Positions 1-8,682 are shown, numbered from the stretch's first letter. The stretch is DNA of 38,888 nt from an uncultured Prochlorococcus sp. (GCA_902624785.1 CACNYU010000009.1:1-38888), one strand, 5' to 3'. Translations and numbers: made by a program. Notes: generated by a model not told the origin, from the sequence alone.

Positions 1-168
1 AGAACACCCATTACAGCAATGTTTCTAGCCTTCGCTTTAACTAAAAATTTAGTAATACTCAAACCGGTTCTTATAAGCTGCATAACCAGTTTCTTAGTGG
101 CAAGATTATTCAACGAGAAATCTATTTATGAAAGACAAATTCAAATTGAGATAGAAAACCAAGTCTAA
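1..168 (+). CDS. ClC-type chloride channel/antiporter, C-terminal fragment
   Basis: The first reading frame is open from base 1 to the TAA at 166-168 and encodes 55 residues; the start lies outside the window. The peptide has a hydrophobic helix-forming stretch (RTPITAMFLAFALTK) followed by a charged tail ending in ENQV. This resembles the last membrane helix region of voltage-gated ClC chloride channels or H+/Cl- antiporters, where a T-P-[IL]-T motif is common. The protein would move chloride across the inner membrane. The stop lies only four bases from the purU stop on the opposite strand, so the two genes converge. Family assignment rests on a short fragment and on remembered gene order in Prochlorococcus. 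Confidence 0.6.
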   Translation, partial: RTPITAMFLAFALTKNLVILKPVLISCITSFLVARLFNEKSIYERQIQIEIENQV

Positions 169-172
169 GAAT

Positions 173-1027
173 TTAATCAAATACAGCTGTTTTTCTGTTA
201 TAGACAAAGACTTGATGATTAAGATGCATTAGCACAGCCCTAGCAAGAGAAATTCTTTCAATATCTCTCCCCTTCCTGATTAAATCATCAACTTCATCTC
301 TATGGCTAACTCTAACCGTACGCTGGTCTATGATTGGCCCTTCATCTAAATCTTTTGTAACATAATGAGCGGTTGCTCCAATTAACTTTACTCCTCTTTT
401 CCAAGCACGATGATAGGGCTGAGAGCCTTTAAATGCAGGTAGAAAAGAATGATGAATATTAATTATTTCAGGAAATTCATTCAAAAAAGATTCGCTAAGA
501 ATTTGCATATATTTGGCTAAAATTGCAAATTTTATGTCAAACAATTTTAACTTATTTAAAATTTGTTTTTCAATCTCTGATTTCTGATTATATGTTGCAT
601 CATAATAAATAAACTTAGCATTAAAATCATTAGCTAATCCTTCAAGGTCGGGATGATTAGAAATAATTAATGGAACATTCATTTTTAATTCACCATTTCT
701 CACCCTCCATAACAAGTCGATCAAACAATGATTTTGCTTACTAACGAATATTGCTACATTTGGAATTTCATCAGTATAATTTATAGTGAATTTTGCATTA
801 ATATTTTTTGCAATTTGTTGAAACCCCTTAAATATCTCTAACTTATTTATGGGATAACTATTTATATCCCACTCAATCCTACTCAAAAAAAGTTCTGCAT
901 CTTGATCTGTATGATGATCAGAGTGTTTAATATTTCCACCAGAACTATTGATCCAACTAGTTAGCTGGCATACTAATCCTGGTTGATCGGGACAAACAGT
1001 TCTTAAAATGATAGAGGGATTTTCCAA
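173..1027 (-). CDS. purU: Formyltetrahydrofolate deformylase PurU
   Basis: PurU hydrolyses 10-formyl-THF to formate and THF, balancing one-carbon pools in the cytoplasm. The 284 residues fit the family length. Residues 5-85 form an N-terminal ACT-like regulatory domain (ILRTVCPDQPGLV). Residues 88-284 form a formyltransferase-fold hydrolase domain with SNHPDLE (123-129), the NIHHSFLPAFKG catalytic segment (190-201, with the active-site Asn/His) and the conserved aspartates in DLDEGP (226-231). The ORF begins with TTG; there is no upstream ATG in frame and the encoded start MENPSIILRTVCPDQ fits the family. It converges on the ClC fragment and diverges from the FAD oxidoreductase across 42 bases, which presumably holds both promoters. 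Confidence 0.93.
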   Translation of the reverse strand: MENPSIILRTVCPDQPGLVCQLTSWINSSGGNIKHSDHHTDQDAELFLSRIEWDINSYPINKLEIFKGFQQIAKNINAKFTINYTDEIPNVAIFVSKQNHCLIDLLWRVRNGELKMNVPLIISNHPDLEGLANDFNAKFIYYDATYNQKSEIEKQILNKLKLFDIKFAILAKYMQILSESFLNEFPEIINIHHSFLPAFKGSQPYHRAWKRGVKLIGATAHYVTKDLDEGPIIDQRTVRVSHRDEVDDLIRKGRDIERISLARAVLMHLNHQVFVYNRKTAVFD

Positions 1028-1069
1028 ATAAATAAGTTTATTTAAATTTTATAATTAAATAATATATTA

Positions 1070-2149
1070 ATGAATAAAGCAATTACTAACTTTAGCAAAA
1101 TAAGAATATTAATTATAGGTTCAGGAATAATTGGAAAATCTAACGCTTTTACATTATCAAATCACGGATTTGATATAACCCTAGTTGATCAAAATGAACA
1201 GCATAACAGCAGTAATGCTGCCCTTGGTATCTTAATGGGTAAGGTTTATCAAAAGAGAAAAGGTAGAAGTTGGGCACTAAGGCAAAAAAGTTCAGAATTA
1301 TGGCCTAAATGGATAAAAATTTTGCAAAATTATAATTCAAAATTAAGATTTGAAAAACCATTTTTTCAACTTACTAATGATTTAGAAAAATTTAAAAAAT
1401 TGACAACATTTGCTAATAATAATCCAAATGATGATTTAGAAACAGTTATAGCCAATTCATATATTCTAAATTCAATTAATAAAATTTTTAAAGGAAATAA
1501 ATTACAAGGTATAATTTCCCATCAAGATGGCAGAATCAGTCCAAGAGTTTTAATAGAGACGCTAAACGTAGTTTTAAAATCAAAAAATATAAAAACGATT
1601 AATAATAAAATAATTAAGATTGAAAAAATAAATAAAAGTTGGTACTCAAAACTTAAGACCGGTGAAATTCTAATCAGTGAAATAGTTATACTTTGTAATT
1701 CGCTAGATGCATTAAAATTAATTAGTCCAGAAAAATACGACATCAAATTGAAACCTGTTGTTGGGCAAGCTGTAGAAATAACAAATAGAGAAAAGAATTC
1801 AGATTTTTTATCCTTACCAAAAGTTTTAAATATCAATGGTAAAAATTTGATAACTATAAGCAATAAAAAAATTATTATAGGTTCAACAGATGAATATAAT
1901 TTTAAACCAGAAGAATTCTATTTAAATGAACTTTTTGAATTCCTCGAACAAAGGCCAAATTGGCTCAATAAGAAAAACATAACTAGAAAATGGTTTGGTA
2001 TTCGCTCAAGACCTGAAGGTGAGGGTTCACCATTATTAAAATCATTAGAAAAAGGATTAATCTTATGCTCAGGTTTTTACAAAAATGGGATATTACTTGC
2101 CCCTGCCTGCTCACATTGGGTATCAGAAGAAATTAAAAAGCATATTTAG
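1070..2149 (+). CDS. FAD-dependent oxidoreductase, DAO/glycine-oxidase (ThiO-like) family
   Basis: The 359-residue protein starts with a beta strand and a Rossmann GSGIIG motif (residues 17-22), followed by the acidic VDQN that would hold the FAD ribose. The length and the C-terminal segment (FGIRSRPEGEGSPLL, then LILCSGFYKNGILLAPA) match D-amino-acid oxidase-like flavoproteins. In these the C-terminal GxxxGxxLAP element closes the FAD site. Glycine or another D-amino acid is a possible substrate; if it is ThiO it would supply dehydroglycine for thiazole synthesis. I cannot settle the substrate. The gene ends in TAG at 2147-2149, which abuts the dnaK stop on the opposite strand with no base between. 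Confidence 0.75.
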   Translation: MNKAITNFSKIRILIIGSGIIGKSNAFTLSNHGFDITLVDQNEQHNSSNAALGILMGKVYQKRKGRSWALRQKSSELWPKWIKILQNYNSKLRFEKPFFQLTNDLEKFKKLTTFANNNPNDDLETVIANSYILNSINKIFKGNKLQGIISHQDGRISPRVLIETLNVVLKSKNIKTINNKIIKIEKINKSWYSKLKTGEILISEIVILCNSLDALKLISPEKYDIKLKPVVGQAVEITNREKNSDFLSLPKVLNINGKNLITISNKKIIIGSTDEYNFKPEEFYLNELFEFLEQRPNWLNKKNITRKWFGIRSRPEGEGSPLLKSLEKGLILCSGFYKNGILLAPACSHWVSEEIKKHI

Positions 2150-4042
2150 CTATTTCGTTTCAGTAAAATCAGCATCGATAACATCATCTCCATCATCTTT
2201 AGGTGGAGACTGGTTAGTATTCCCAGGAGCTGTTGATTGAGTACCAGGTTGTTGATAGACAGAAGATCCAACAGCATACAATTCTTGTTGAAGTTCTTCA
2301 AGCAATTTCTTCATAGCATCATAATCTTCTTTATTAGTAGCCTCTTTAAGTGACTTGCTTTTTTCTTCTACCTTTTCTTTTGTTGCAGAATCAATTTTAT
2401 CTCCAAGTTCTGCTAATTGCTTCTCTGTTTGATAAATAAGAGTTTCAGATTGATTCTTTAAATCAATACGTTCTCTTTTTTCTTTATCAGAAGAAGCATT
2501 TGTTTCAGCATCTTTTACCATTTTATCGACTTCATTATCTGACAATGTTGAAGCACCTGTTATCGAAATACTTTGCTCTTTTCCACTACCTTTATCTTTG
2601 GCAGTAACACTCAAAATACCATTAGCATCAATATCAAAAGTAACTTCAATTTGAGGTACTCCTCTTGGAGCGGAGGGGATTCCATCCAATCTAAAGGTGC
2701 CTAAACTTTTATTATCAGAAGCCATTTCTCTTTCCCCTTGCAAAACATGTATTTCAACATTTGTTTGACCATCTACAGCAGTTGAATAAGTTTCTGATTT
2801 CTTAGTAGGTACTGTAGTATTACGTGCAATCATTTTTGTCATCACACCACCAAGAGTTTCTACTCCTAAAGATAAAGGTGTCACATCTAATAGAAGTATA
2901 TCTTTCACTTCACCAGCTAAAACTCCTCCTTGAACAGCAGCTCCAACAGCAACAACTTCGTCTGGATTAACAGTTTGATTAGGATCTTTACCAGTAATTG
3001 TCTTAACTAAATCTAACACTGCAGGAATCCTTGAAGAGCCTCCAACCATAACTACTTCATCTATCTCACTTGTAGAAATTTTGGCATCTTTGAGGGCTTG
3101 TTCTACAGGAATCTTACATCTATTTATTAAAGATGAAGCTAATTCCTCAAATTTTGCCCTTGTAAGATTTAAATCAAGATGTTTTGGACCTTCTGGAGTA
3201 GCAGTAATAAAAGGTAAATTAATTTCGCTTTGAGTAGCATTTGATAATTCAATTTTTGCTTTTTCAGCAGCTTCTGTTAAACGCTGTAATGCTTGCTTGT
3301 CTTGTCTTAAATCTATTCCTTCATTTGATTTGAATGTATTAGCCAAATGATCTACTATACACCTATCGAAATCATCACCTCCAAGGTGAGTATCTCCAGA
3401 GGTTGAAAGAACTTCTGTTACTCCATCTCCAGCCTCAATAACTGACACATCAAAGGTTCCTCCACCTAAATCAAAGACAAGTATTTTTTCGTTTTCTTTA
3501 TCTAAGCCATAAGCTAAAGCTGCGGCGGTAGGCTCATTGACGATTCTTAGAACTTCTAATCCTGCAATCTTACCAGCATCTTTTGTTGCTTGTCTTTGTG
3601 AATCATTAAAATAAGCTGGGACTGTAATAACAGCTTGGGTTACTGTTTGACCTAAATATTTTCCAGCATCTTCAGCTAACTTTCTTAAAACTTGAGAGCT
3701 TACTTCTTCTGGAGAAAATTGTTTATCTAAAACAGGACACTTTAATTTCACACTAGAGCCTGATTTCTCTACAACATAACTTACTTCTTTAGATTCTTGA
3801 CTAACTTCATCAACTCTTCTACCAACAAACCTCTTAGCAGAGTAAAAAGTATTTTCAGGATTCATAACTGCTTGTCTTTTTGCTATTTGACCAACAAGCT
3901 TATCTTGATTTTTTGTATAAGCAACTACTGATGGTGTAGTTCTGAAACCTTCGGCATTTGCTATTACAGTAGGTTTACCACCTTCCATAACTGCAACGCA
4001 ACTATTCGTTGTCCCTAAATCAATTCCAACAACCTTACCCAT
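2150..4042 (-). CDS. dnaK: Hsp70 chaperone DnaK (cyanobacterial DnaK2 type)
   Basis: DnaK is the ATP-driven chaperone that folds and rescues cytosolic proteins with DnaJ and GrpE. The 630 residues start with [14 protein letters not shown] (phosphate-1 loop). They continue with the ATPase signatures [12 protein letters not shown]-like and [10 protein letters not shown], the [16 protein letters not shown] linker to the substrate domain, and a C-terminal lid ending in the usual acidic [12 protein letters not shown] tail. Cyanobacteria carry several DnaK paralogs; the standard length and EEVD-like acidic tail fit the main, essential DnaK2, but this is an inference. The partner genes grpE and dnaJ lie about 33 kb away at the other end of the window. 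The gene diverges from aroE across a 114-base gap. Confidence 0.96.
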   Translation of the reverse strand: MGKVVGIDLGTTNSCVAVMEGGKPTVIANAEGFRTTPSVVAYTKNQDKLVGQIAKRQAVMNPENTFYSAKRFVGRRVDEVSQESKEVSYVVEKSGSSVKLKCPVLDKQFSPEEVSSQVLRKLAEDAGKYLGQTVTQAVITVPAYFNDSQRQATKDAGKIAGLEVLRIVNEPTAAALAYGLDKENEKILVFDLGGGTFDVSVIEAGDGVTEVLSTSGDTHLGGDDFDRCIVDHLANTFKSNEGIDLRQDKQALQRLTEAAEKAKIELSNATQSEINLPFITATPEGPKHLDLNLTRAKFEELASSLINRCKIPVEQALKDAKISTSEIDEVVMVGGSSRIPAVLDLVKTITGKDPNQTVNPDEVVAVGAAVQGGVLAGEVKDILLLDVTPLSLGVETLGGVMTKMIARNTTVPTKKSETYSTAVDGQTNVEIHVLQGEREMASDNKSLGTFRLDGIPSAPRGVPQIEVTFDIDANGILSVTAKDKGSGKEQSISITGASTLSDNEVDKMVKDAETNASSDKEKRERIDLKNQSETLIYQTEKQLAELGDKIDSATKEKVEEKSKSLKEATNKEDYDAMKKLLEELQQELYAVGSSVYQQPGTQSTAPGNTNQSPPKDDGDDVIDADFTETK

Positions 4043-4097
4043 GTTTAAAAATTATCTTTAATATTCTCCATAATCGGTCATCCTCGTCATTATTGTT

Positions 4098-4114
4098 ACT
4101 CAAAAACGGGGAGT
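4098..4114. promoter_or_regulatory. Degenerate CIRCE-like inverted repeat between dnaK and aroE
   Basis: ACTC, nine bases, then GAGT lies 56-72 bases upstream of the dnaK ATG and 43 bases upstream of aroE. CIRCE, the HrcA operator, has nine-base arms ending ACTC / GAGT with exactly nine bases between them. Only the inner four bases of each arm are symmetric here, although the outer bases keep a few consensus positions. This may be a decayed operator or chance. Confidence 0.2.
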
Positions 4115-4156
4115 GGTTTCCGAACAAATCAAAATTTTATACCAAATTCTAAAAAC

Positions 4157-5017
4157 ATGATCACAAGTAAGACTAATTTTCTTGCATTAATTGGGAACCC
4201 AGTAAATCATTCGTTGTCACCGATAATGCATAATGCCGCTATTGAGTATTTAGGCCTTGATTTAATATATTTTTCAATTCCCTGTAATGAAAAAGACTTT
4301 GAAATTGTTATCAAATCATTAAGTAAAATTAATTGCAAAGGAATAAACGTAACAATCCCCTTCAAAGAAAAAGTACTAAATTACTGCAGTAAAATTTCTC
4401 CTTTAGCAAAAGAAATAAAGTCTGTTAACACATTAAAGCTTAATGGGAAGGGAGAATGGCATGGAATTAATACTGATGTAGAAGGTCTCATTTATCCGTT
4501 AAAAAACTATGATCTTCTCAATAAACAGGCAATCATATTAGGTTCAGGAGGCGCAGCAAGAGCAGCGATACAAGGATTAATTAATTTAAAAATGTCAGAA
4601 ATAATAGTTATTTCAAGAAATCAAATTTCACTTAATTCCTTGTTAAATGATTTTAAAAATCAGCATTCTATAAAAGGTCTTTCATTTAAAAATCCAAAAA
4701 TACTTAATTTAGTTAATTCTGCAGATTTAATAGTAAATACTACCCCTGTAGGAATGATTAACAATACAAGTACAATAAAAGAACTACCCTTTGGTGATCA
4801 TGTTTGGACATCACTTAACTCTAGAACACTTGTTTATGATTTGATTTATAATCCTCAGGAAACTCATCTTTTAAATTATAGTCGCAGAAAAGGTTGTCAA
4901 ACAATTAATGGTATGAAAATGTTAGTAGCTCAAGGAGCAAAATCTTTATCTTACTGGACAGATGGTTTAGAAATCCCTATTGAAGTAATGGAAAAGGCTA
5001 TTAAAAAACATCTCTAA
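4157..5017 (+). CDS. aroE: Shikimate dehydrogenase AroE
   Basis: AroE reduces 3-dehydroshikimate to shikimate with NADPH in the pathway to aromatic amino acids, folates and quinones. The 286-residue protein has the substrate-binding NHSLSP (17-22), the catalytic lysine in NVTIPFK (Lys70), the catalytic aspartate in GINTDVEG (Asp107), the NADP-binding glycine loop GSGGAAR (129-135), and a C-terminal NGMKMLVAQGA segment. All key residues are present and the length is typical. The ATG at 4157 is the first in frame and sits at the family N-terminus. It is transcribed away from dnaK; the next gene, rpsF, follows after 118 bases with its own leader. Confidence 0.96.
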   Translation: MITSKTNFLALIGNPVNHSLSPIMHNAAIEYLGLDLIYFSIPCNEKDFEIVIKSLSKINCKGINVTIPFKEKVLNYCSKISPLAKEIKSVNTLKLNGKGEWHGINTDVEGLIYPLKNYDLLNKQAIILGSGGAARAAIQGLINLKMSEIIVISRNQISLNSLLNDFKNQHSIKGLSFKNPKILNLVNSADLIVNTTPVGMINNTSTIKELPFGDHVWTSLNSRTLVYDLIYNPQETHLLNYSRRKGCQTINGMKMLVAQGAKSLSYWTDGLEIPIEVMEKAIKKHL

Positions 5018-5090
5018 TTTTTTTATTTTTAACTTAAAGTTATTGAATTTTTTATAAATTAACCTCAATAATGTATTCTAATAAATGAAC

Positions 5091-5130
5091 AGACGCTCAT
5101 CATTATCGAGTGAGCCTATTGACCTAGTCT
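5091..5130 (+). promoter_or_regulatory. Possible structured rpsF leader (two-tier hairpin)
   Basis: Just before rpsF an outer four-pair stem (AGAC 5091-5094 with GTCT 5127-5130) encloses an inner five-pair stem (GCTCA 5095-5099 with TGAGC 5111-5115). The inner loop has 11 bases and there is a one-sided bulge at 5116-5126. The structure ends five bases before the ATG, so it would overlap the ribosome-binding region. Many bacteria regulate rpsF through an S6:S18-binding leader. I see neither the CCG bulge of that motif nor other conserved bases, so identity is uncertain. Confidence 0.3.
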
Positions 5131-5135
5131 GAAAA

Positions 5136-5588
5136 ATGCAAAACCAAGAAATCTACTACGAAACAATGTATATTCTTCGTCCTGATATTGCGGAAGAAGA
5201 AGTAAGTAACCATATAGAAAAGTATAATAAATTACTTGAAAACATAGGAGGAAGAATTTTAGATAGCCAAATGAGAGGAAAAAGAAGATTAGCATATACT
5301 ATTGCTAAAAACAGGGAAGGTATATACGTTCAATTAAGTCATCAAGGAGATGGACAACACATAGAAAAATTTGAAAAAGCTATGAGACTTGGCGATGATG
5401 TAATTAGATATATGACTATAAAACAAGAAGGGCCTTTACCAACTCCAAAGCCAAAAGTGAAATCCACTGAAGGTTTAAAAGATCAAGAAAATATGAAAAG
5501 TGAAGATAATTCTCTTACACCTGTTGCTTCAGGAGAAGACTCAAAAAGTAATTCTGAAAAGATTGATAAAGATAAACCTAATGAGTAA
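5136..5588 (+). CDS. rpsF: 30S ribosomal protein S6 with extended polar tail
   Basis: S6 binds the central domain of 16S rRNA together with S18 in the 30S platform. The core (about residues 5-100) is standard: [12 protein letters not shown], then [12 protein letters not shown] and a final beta strand with VIRYMTIK. The protein continues to 150 residues, where S6 is often 95-135. The last 50 residues are rich in Lys, Glu, Asp, Ser, Pro and Asn, are probably disordered, and end in DKDKPNE. rpsR is not in the window, unlike the rpsF-ssb-rpsR cluster of many bacteria. The gene converges on argG with five bases between the stops. Confidence 0.95.
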   Translation: MQNQEIYYETMYILRPDIAEEEVSNHIEKYNKLLENIGGRILDSQMRGKRRLAYTIAKNREGIYVQLSHQGDGQHIEKFEKAMRLGDDVIRYMTIKQEGPLPTPKPKVKSTEGLKDQENMKSEDNSLTPVASGEDSKSNSEKIDKDKPNE

Positions 5589-5593
5589 AATAT

Positions 5594-6808
5594 CTATTTG
5601 ATGTTGTTGTTATTAGACTCAGCCCAAATTTTATTAGACATACCCCACATATAAATAAAACCTTTAGCACTCTGGTGATTAAAACTATCATCTTTACTAT
5701 AAGTTGCTAAATCTTCTCTATACAATGAATTCTTGATAGAGGATCTTCCAATAACAAAAGCATTTCCTTTATGTAATCTAATTTTTACTAATCCATTTAC
5801 TGAATGCTGAGTGGAAGAGATAAACTCATCGAGAGCATATTTTAATGGACTGTACCAAAAACCTCGATAAACTAATTCCCCCCATTTCTTATCAACTAAA
5901 CTTTTGAATTCTAAAACATCTGGATTTAAAGTTAAACTCTCCATTTCCTTATGAGCTTTAATCAATAAAAGAAGTCCTGGAGTTTCGTAGATCTCTCTAC
6001 TTTTTATACCAACAATCCTATCTTCCATCATATCCAGCCGACCAAAACCATGTTTACCAGCAATTAAATTAGCTTTTCTCATTAATTCCAAATAGTTGAA
6101 TTTTTCTTCATTAATAGACACGGGAAATCCATTTACAAACTCAATAACAATGTCTTCTGGGTCTTCTGGAGCATCTTTGATTGATGATGTCATTTCAAAT
6201 ATATCTTCACAAGGGGGTGACATGGGATCTTCAAGAATACCTGCTTCAATACTTCTACCTAATATATTGACATCAATTGAGTAGGGAGATTTTTTTGAAA
6301 CCGGTGCAGGAATTCCAAATCTTTCTCCATAATTAATTGCCTCTTCTCTGCTCATATTCCACTCTCTCGCAGGTGTAATAATTTCTAAATCTGGACCTAA
6401 TGCGTTAATTGTCAAATCAAATCTAACTTGGTCATTACCTTTTCCGGTACATCCATGAGCAACAGCATCTGCTTTAAACTCTCTAGCAATTGCAACTAGA
6501 TTTCTTGCTATTAAAGGTCGAGCTAAAGCAGTAGAAAGAGGATACTTCTCTCCATATAATGCATTTGCTCTAATTGCTGGAAAAGCAAATTCATCAACAA
6601 AAGGTTTTACTAAATCTCCTATAATTGATTTAAATGCACCAGATTGCAACGCTTTTTGTCTTATATTCTCTAAATCCTCACCTTGGCCCAAATCAGCTAC
6701 AAAAGTAATAACTTCTGATACACCATATTTTTCTCTGAGATAAGGAATACAAACACTCGTATCAACACCTCCTGAATATGCCAAAACAACTCTCTTTAAA
6801 TCTTTCAT
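5594..6808 (-). CDS. argG: Argininosuccinate synthase ArgG
   Basis: ArgG joins citrulline and aspartate with ATP to form argininosuccinate, the penultimate step of arginine synthesis. The 404 residues match the family. The ATP-pyrophosphatase P-loop AYSGGVDTS is at residues 10-18, and [12 protein letters not shown] and [17 protein letters not shown] follow in the expected places. The tail ends in a run of asparagines (NNNN), as is common in such AT-rich genomes. The next enzyme, argH, lies 27 kb away on the other side of the proposed origin, so the two are not co-transcribed. The ATG at 6808 gives the canonical N-terminus. The small membrane-protein gene lies 26 bases upstream on the same strand and may share its transcript. 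Confidence 0.97.
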   Translation of the reverse strand: MKDLKRVVLAYSGGVDTSVCIPYLREKYGVSEVITFVADLGQGEDLENIRQKALQSGAFKSIIGDLVKPFVDEFAFPAIRANALYGEKYPLSTALARPLIARNLVAIAREFKADAVAHGCTGKGNDQVRFDLTINALGPDLEIITPAREWNMSREEAINYGERFGIPAPVSKKSPYSIDVNILGRSIEAGILEDPMSPPCEDIFEMTSSIKDAPEDPEDIVIEFVNGFPVSINEEKFNYLELMRKANLIAGKHGFGRLDMMEDRIVGIKSREIYETPGLLLLIKAHKEMESLTLNPDVLEFKSLVDKKWGELVYRGFWYSPLKYALDEFISSTQHSVNGLVKIRLHKGNAFVIGRSSIKNSLYREDLATYSKDDSFNHQSAKGFIYMWGMSNKIWAESNNNNIK

Positions 6809-6834
6809 TTAATATTCTCCAATAGAATAAATAA

Positions 6835-7029
6835 TTAGTGCTTTAATAGTTTTTTCAAAATTATTATCATTGTAACTACCAATGAAGGAGCAAAAACCAA
6901 TAAGAAAATAATCTCATAATTAATTGATAATTGTTCTGAATGTTTAAAACCATATAATTTAAAACCTAATGACAAAGCAATAGAAATAATCCAAATCATG
7001 AAATATTTTAAATTTCCTTTATCAAACAA
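6835..7029 (-). CDS. Small two-helix membrane protein, function unknown
   Basis: This 64-codon frame starts with TTG. An internal ATG (6999) would give 54 residues. It encodes two hydrophobic helices, about residues 10-25 and 40-58, joined by a short polar loop (YGFKHSEQLSINYE), and it ends in KKLLKH. Such a protein would sit in the inner or thylakoid membrane with a basic tail. I do not recognise a family. It resembles small conserved hypothetical proteins of Prochlorococcus. It lies 26 bases upstream of argG on the same strand and diverges from the DUF3134 gene across a short shared promoter gap. The start codon is unsettled. Confidence 0.6.
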   Translation of the reverse strand: MFDKGNLKYFMIWIISIALSLGFKLYGFKHSEQLSINYEIIFLLVFAPSLVVTMIIILKKLLKH

Positions 7030-7060
7030 AGATTTTAAAAATGGACAGCATGTATTATCT

Positions 7061-7066
7061 TATAAT
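7061..7066 (+). promoter_or_regulatory. Possible -10 element for the DUF3134-mraY operon
   Basis: A perfect TATAAT stands 16 bases before the ATG at 7083. If it is used, transcription would begin about ten bases before that ATG, which argues that the more upstream in-frame ATG at 7041 is not the start. No clear -35 is visible at the right distance. Confidence 0.3.
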
Positions 7067-7082
7067 AAGAGTAATCAATTCT

Positions 7083-7361
7083 ATGACTTCGGATAAACTT
7101 CAAATAAGATTAAATGAAATTGCGGAAATCAATCCAGCCTTAACATGCTATAGAAGAGATGAAGCTGCTCCAGTTTTGCCTCTTCGAGAGGAACCAGATC
7201 TATTATCTTGGCTTGAAGATAGTGGAAGATTAGTAACCGAAGAGTCAGGCGAATCACAAGAAATTAGTACTATAGAAGAAGAAGAATTATCAGCGTTAAT
7301 GGGTGAGAAAGAAGACTATAAAGGTGAAGATGACTTACTAGAAGATGACTGGGAAGAATAA
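7083..7361 (+). CDS. DUF3134 family protein
   Basis: The frame is open from an ATG at 7041 (106 residues), but 7083 is preferred because MTSDKLQIRLNEI begins a plausible domain and a TATAAT lies between the two ATGs. That gives 92 residues. The core YRRDEAAPVLPLREEPDLLSWLEDSGRLV matches the DUF3134 pattern of cyanobacteria, with a proline-rich R-x-E segment followed by a conserved tryptophan-leucine helix. The C-terminal third is very acidic (runs of Glu and Asp). The function is unknown. The last 17 bases overlap the start of mraY in another frame, so the two are almost certainly translated from one mRNA and may be translationally coupled. Confidence 0.75.
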   Translation: MTSDKLQIRLNEIAEINPALTCYRRDEAAPVLPLREEPDLLSWLEDSGRLVTEESGESQEISTIEEEELSALMGEKEDYKGEDDLLEDDWEE

Positions 7362-8406
7362 TATTTTTAATTACTGCATTTTAATATTAATAATTTCGTT
7401 TATTACTTTAATCAATTCAATATATATAAATAATTTTTCTATTTTTATTTTTTACATTCTTTCATTTATATCAGCTACTCTCTCAACTAAATATGGTATT
7501 AAATTTGTTAAAAATTACAATCTTTTACAAACAATAAGGACTGAAGGACCAAGATCTCATCTAAATAAAAGCAAAACACCTACAATGGGAGGATTGTTCA
7601 TAATTCCTATTTTCTTTTTAATATTATCATGTGCAAATATTATTTCCTTGAAATTTAAATTAGCTTTATTCATAACAATATTTGGTTTCTTTTTTATAGG
7701 TTTTTTAGATGATTATTTAGGTATAAAAAATAAAAAAAATTTAGGACTTAAAAGTACAGAGAAATTAATACTTCAAGTATTCTTTTCATCATTTTTCGTA
7801 TTGTTTTTATTTAATAATAATTTGTTAAATAATAATTTAATTTTTTTTGATGATTTAATAATTAATGCAAAAAACTTTATTATCCCAATATCTATAATCA
7901 CAATAATTGCTTTAAGTAATGCTGTAAACTTAACTGATGGACTTGATGGGTTAGCAACTGGATGTAGTTCTGTTGTGTTTTGCGGATTAGGAACAGAAAT
8001 CCTACTAAGTAATGATAAAAACTACTTAATATTTAGCCTGCTCTCATTCTGTATGTCAGGTATATGTTTAGGGTTTTTAAAGCACAATAAGTATCCTGCA
8101 AAAATTTTTATGGGTGATACGGGTTCGCTAACTATTGGAGCAATCATTGGTGTCATTTGTGTAATTACAAATAGTTTTTTTACGACGTTTATAATATCTG
8201 GAATATTTATTGCAGAAGCTTTATCAGTAATACTACAAGTAAGTTATTTCAAAATTACAAAAAAATTATTTAAACAGGGTAAGAGACTTTTTTTAATGAC
8301 TCCTATTCATCATCATTTTGAATTAAAAGGTATTAGAGAAGAAAAAATAGTAGAAATTTTTTGTTTAATTAACATTGTTCTTATATTTTTTAGTATAGTC
8401 ATGTAA
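7345..8406 (+). CDS. mraY: Phospho-N-acetylmuramoyl-pentapeptide-transferase MraY
   Basis: MraY moves phospho-MurNAc-pentapeptide to undecaprenyl phosphate to make lipid I, the first membrane step of peptidoglycan synthesis. The 353-residue polytopic protein has about ten hydrophobic helices and the family motifs in order: TPTMGG near residue 80, FLDDYLG with the Asp pair, NAVNLTDGLDGLATG, FMGDTGSL with the catalytic Asp, and the PIHHHFELKG cytoplasmic loop. Its ATG overlaps the DUF3134 gene by 17 bases and its stop abuts the next small gene, so the three form an operon. It is not inside a classical mra/mur cluster, which is usual for cyanobacteria. Confidence 0.96.
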   Translation: MTGKNNIFNYCILILIISFITLINSIYINNFSIFIFYILSFISATLSTKYGIKFVKNYNLLQTIRTEGPRSHLNKSKTPTMGGLFIIPIFFLILSCANIISLKFKLALFITIFGFFFIGFLDDYLGIKNKKNLGLKSTEKLILQVFFSSFFVLFLFNNNLLNNNLIFFDDLIINAKNFIIPISIITIIALSNAVNLTDGLDGLATGCSSVVFCGLGTEILLSNDKNYLIFSLLSFCMSGICLGFLKHNKYPAKIFMGDTGSLTIGAIIGVICVITNSFFTTFIISGIFIAEALSVILQVSYFKITKKLFKQGKRLFLMTPIHHHFELKGIREEKIVEIFCLINIVLIFFSIVM

Positions 8407-8421
8407 ATGGTGGTTCATGCT

Positions 8422-8682
8422 ATGAGCTTTTTTACATGGAAAGATAAAGGTTTAACAAGTGATTGTGTTAGCCTTGACGCTATGGCTTCAAGATTTGAAG
8501 AAACTGCTAAACTAATGAAAAAACTTTCAAAAAAAGGGTTTAAGCTAAAAAAATATAAAAAAAATCAACTTATCATCCATTCAGATCCAGATGTTTTTGA
8601 TGAGTGGGGCTTTATTAGTGAAGAACGACCTTTTAAGCAACTTAGTTTAATTCCAGAAGATGAAAGCAAACTTAATTTTTGA
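8422..8682 (+). CDS. Conserved cyanobacterial small protein, function unknown
   Basis: The frame is open from an ATG at 8407, directly after the mraY stop. The ATG at 8422 (86 residues) is preferred because it begins MSFFTWKDKGL and has a GGTGG about nine bases upstream. The protein is basic in the middle (LMKKLSKKGFKLKKYKK) and acidic at the end. The pattern MASRFEETAKLMKKLSKKGFKL looks like one amphipathic helix followed by a beta hairpin. I do not recognise a characterised family. Its position at the end of the mraY operon is the only context. Its last 118 bases are also read on the other strand as the tail of sucrose-phosphate synthase. Confidence 0.7.
   Translation: MSFFTWKDKGLTSDCVSLDAMASRFEETAKLMKKLSKKGFKLKKYKKNQLIIHSDPDVFDEWGFISEERPFKQLSLIPEDESKLNF

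Noticed and set aside
1522-1863. Minus-strand open frame with hydrophobic residues inside the flavoprotein gene
   Set aside because: It is antisense to a well-supported coding region; the Ile/Phe/Leu-rich reading follows from A/T-rich codons on the other strand.
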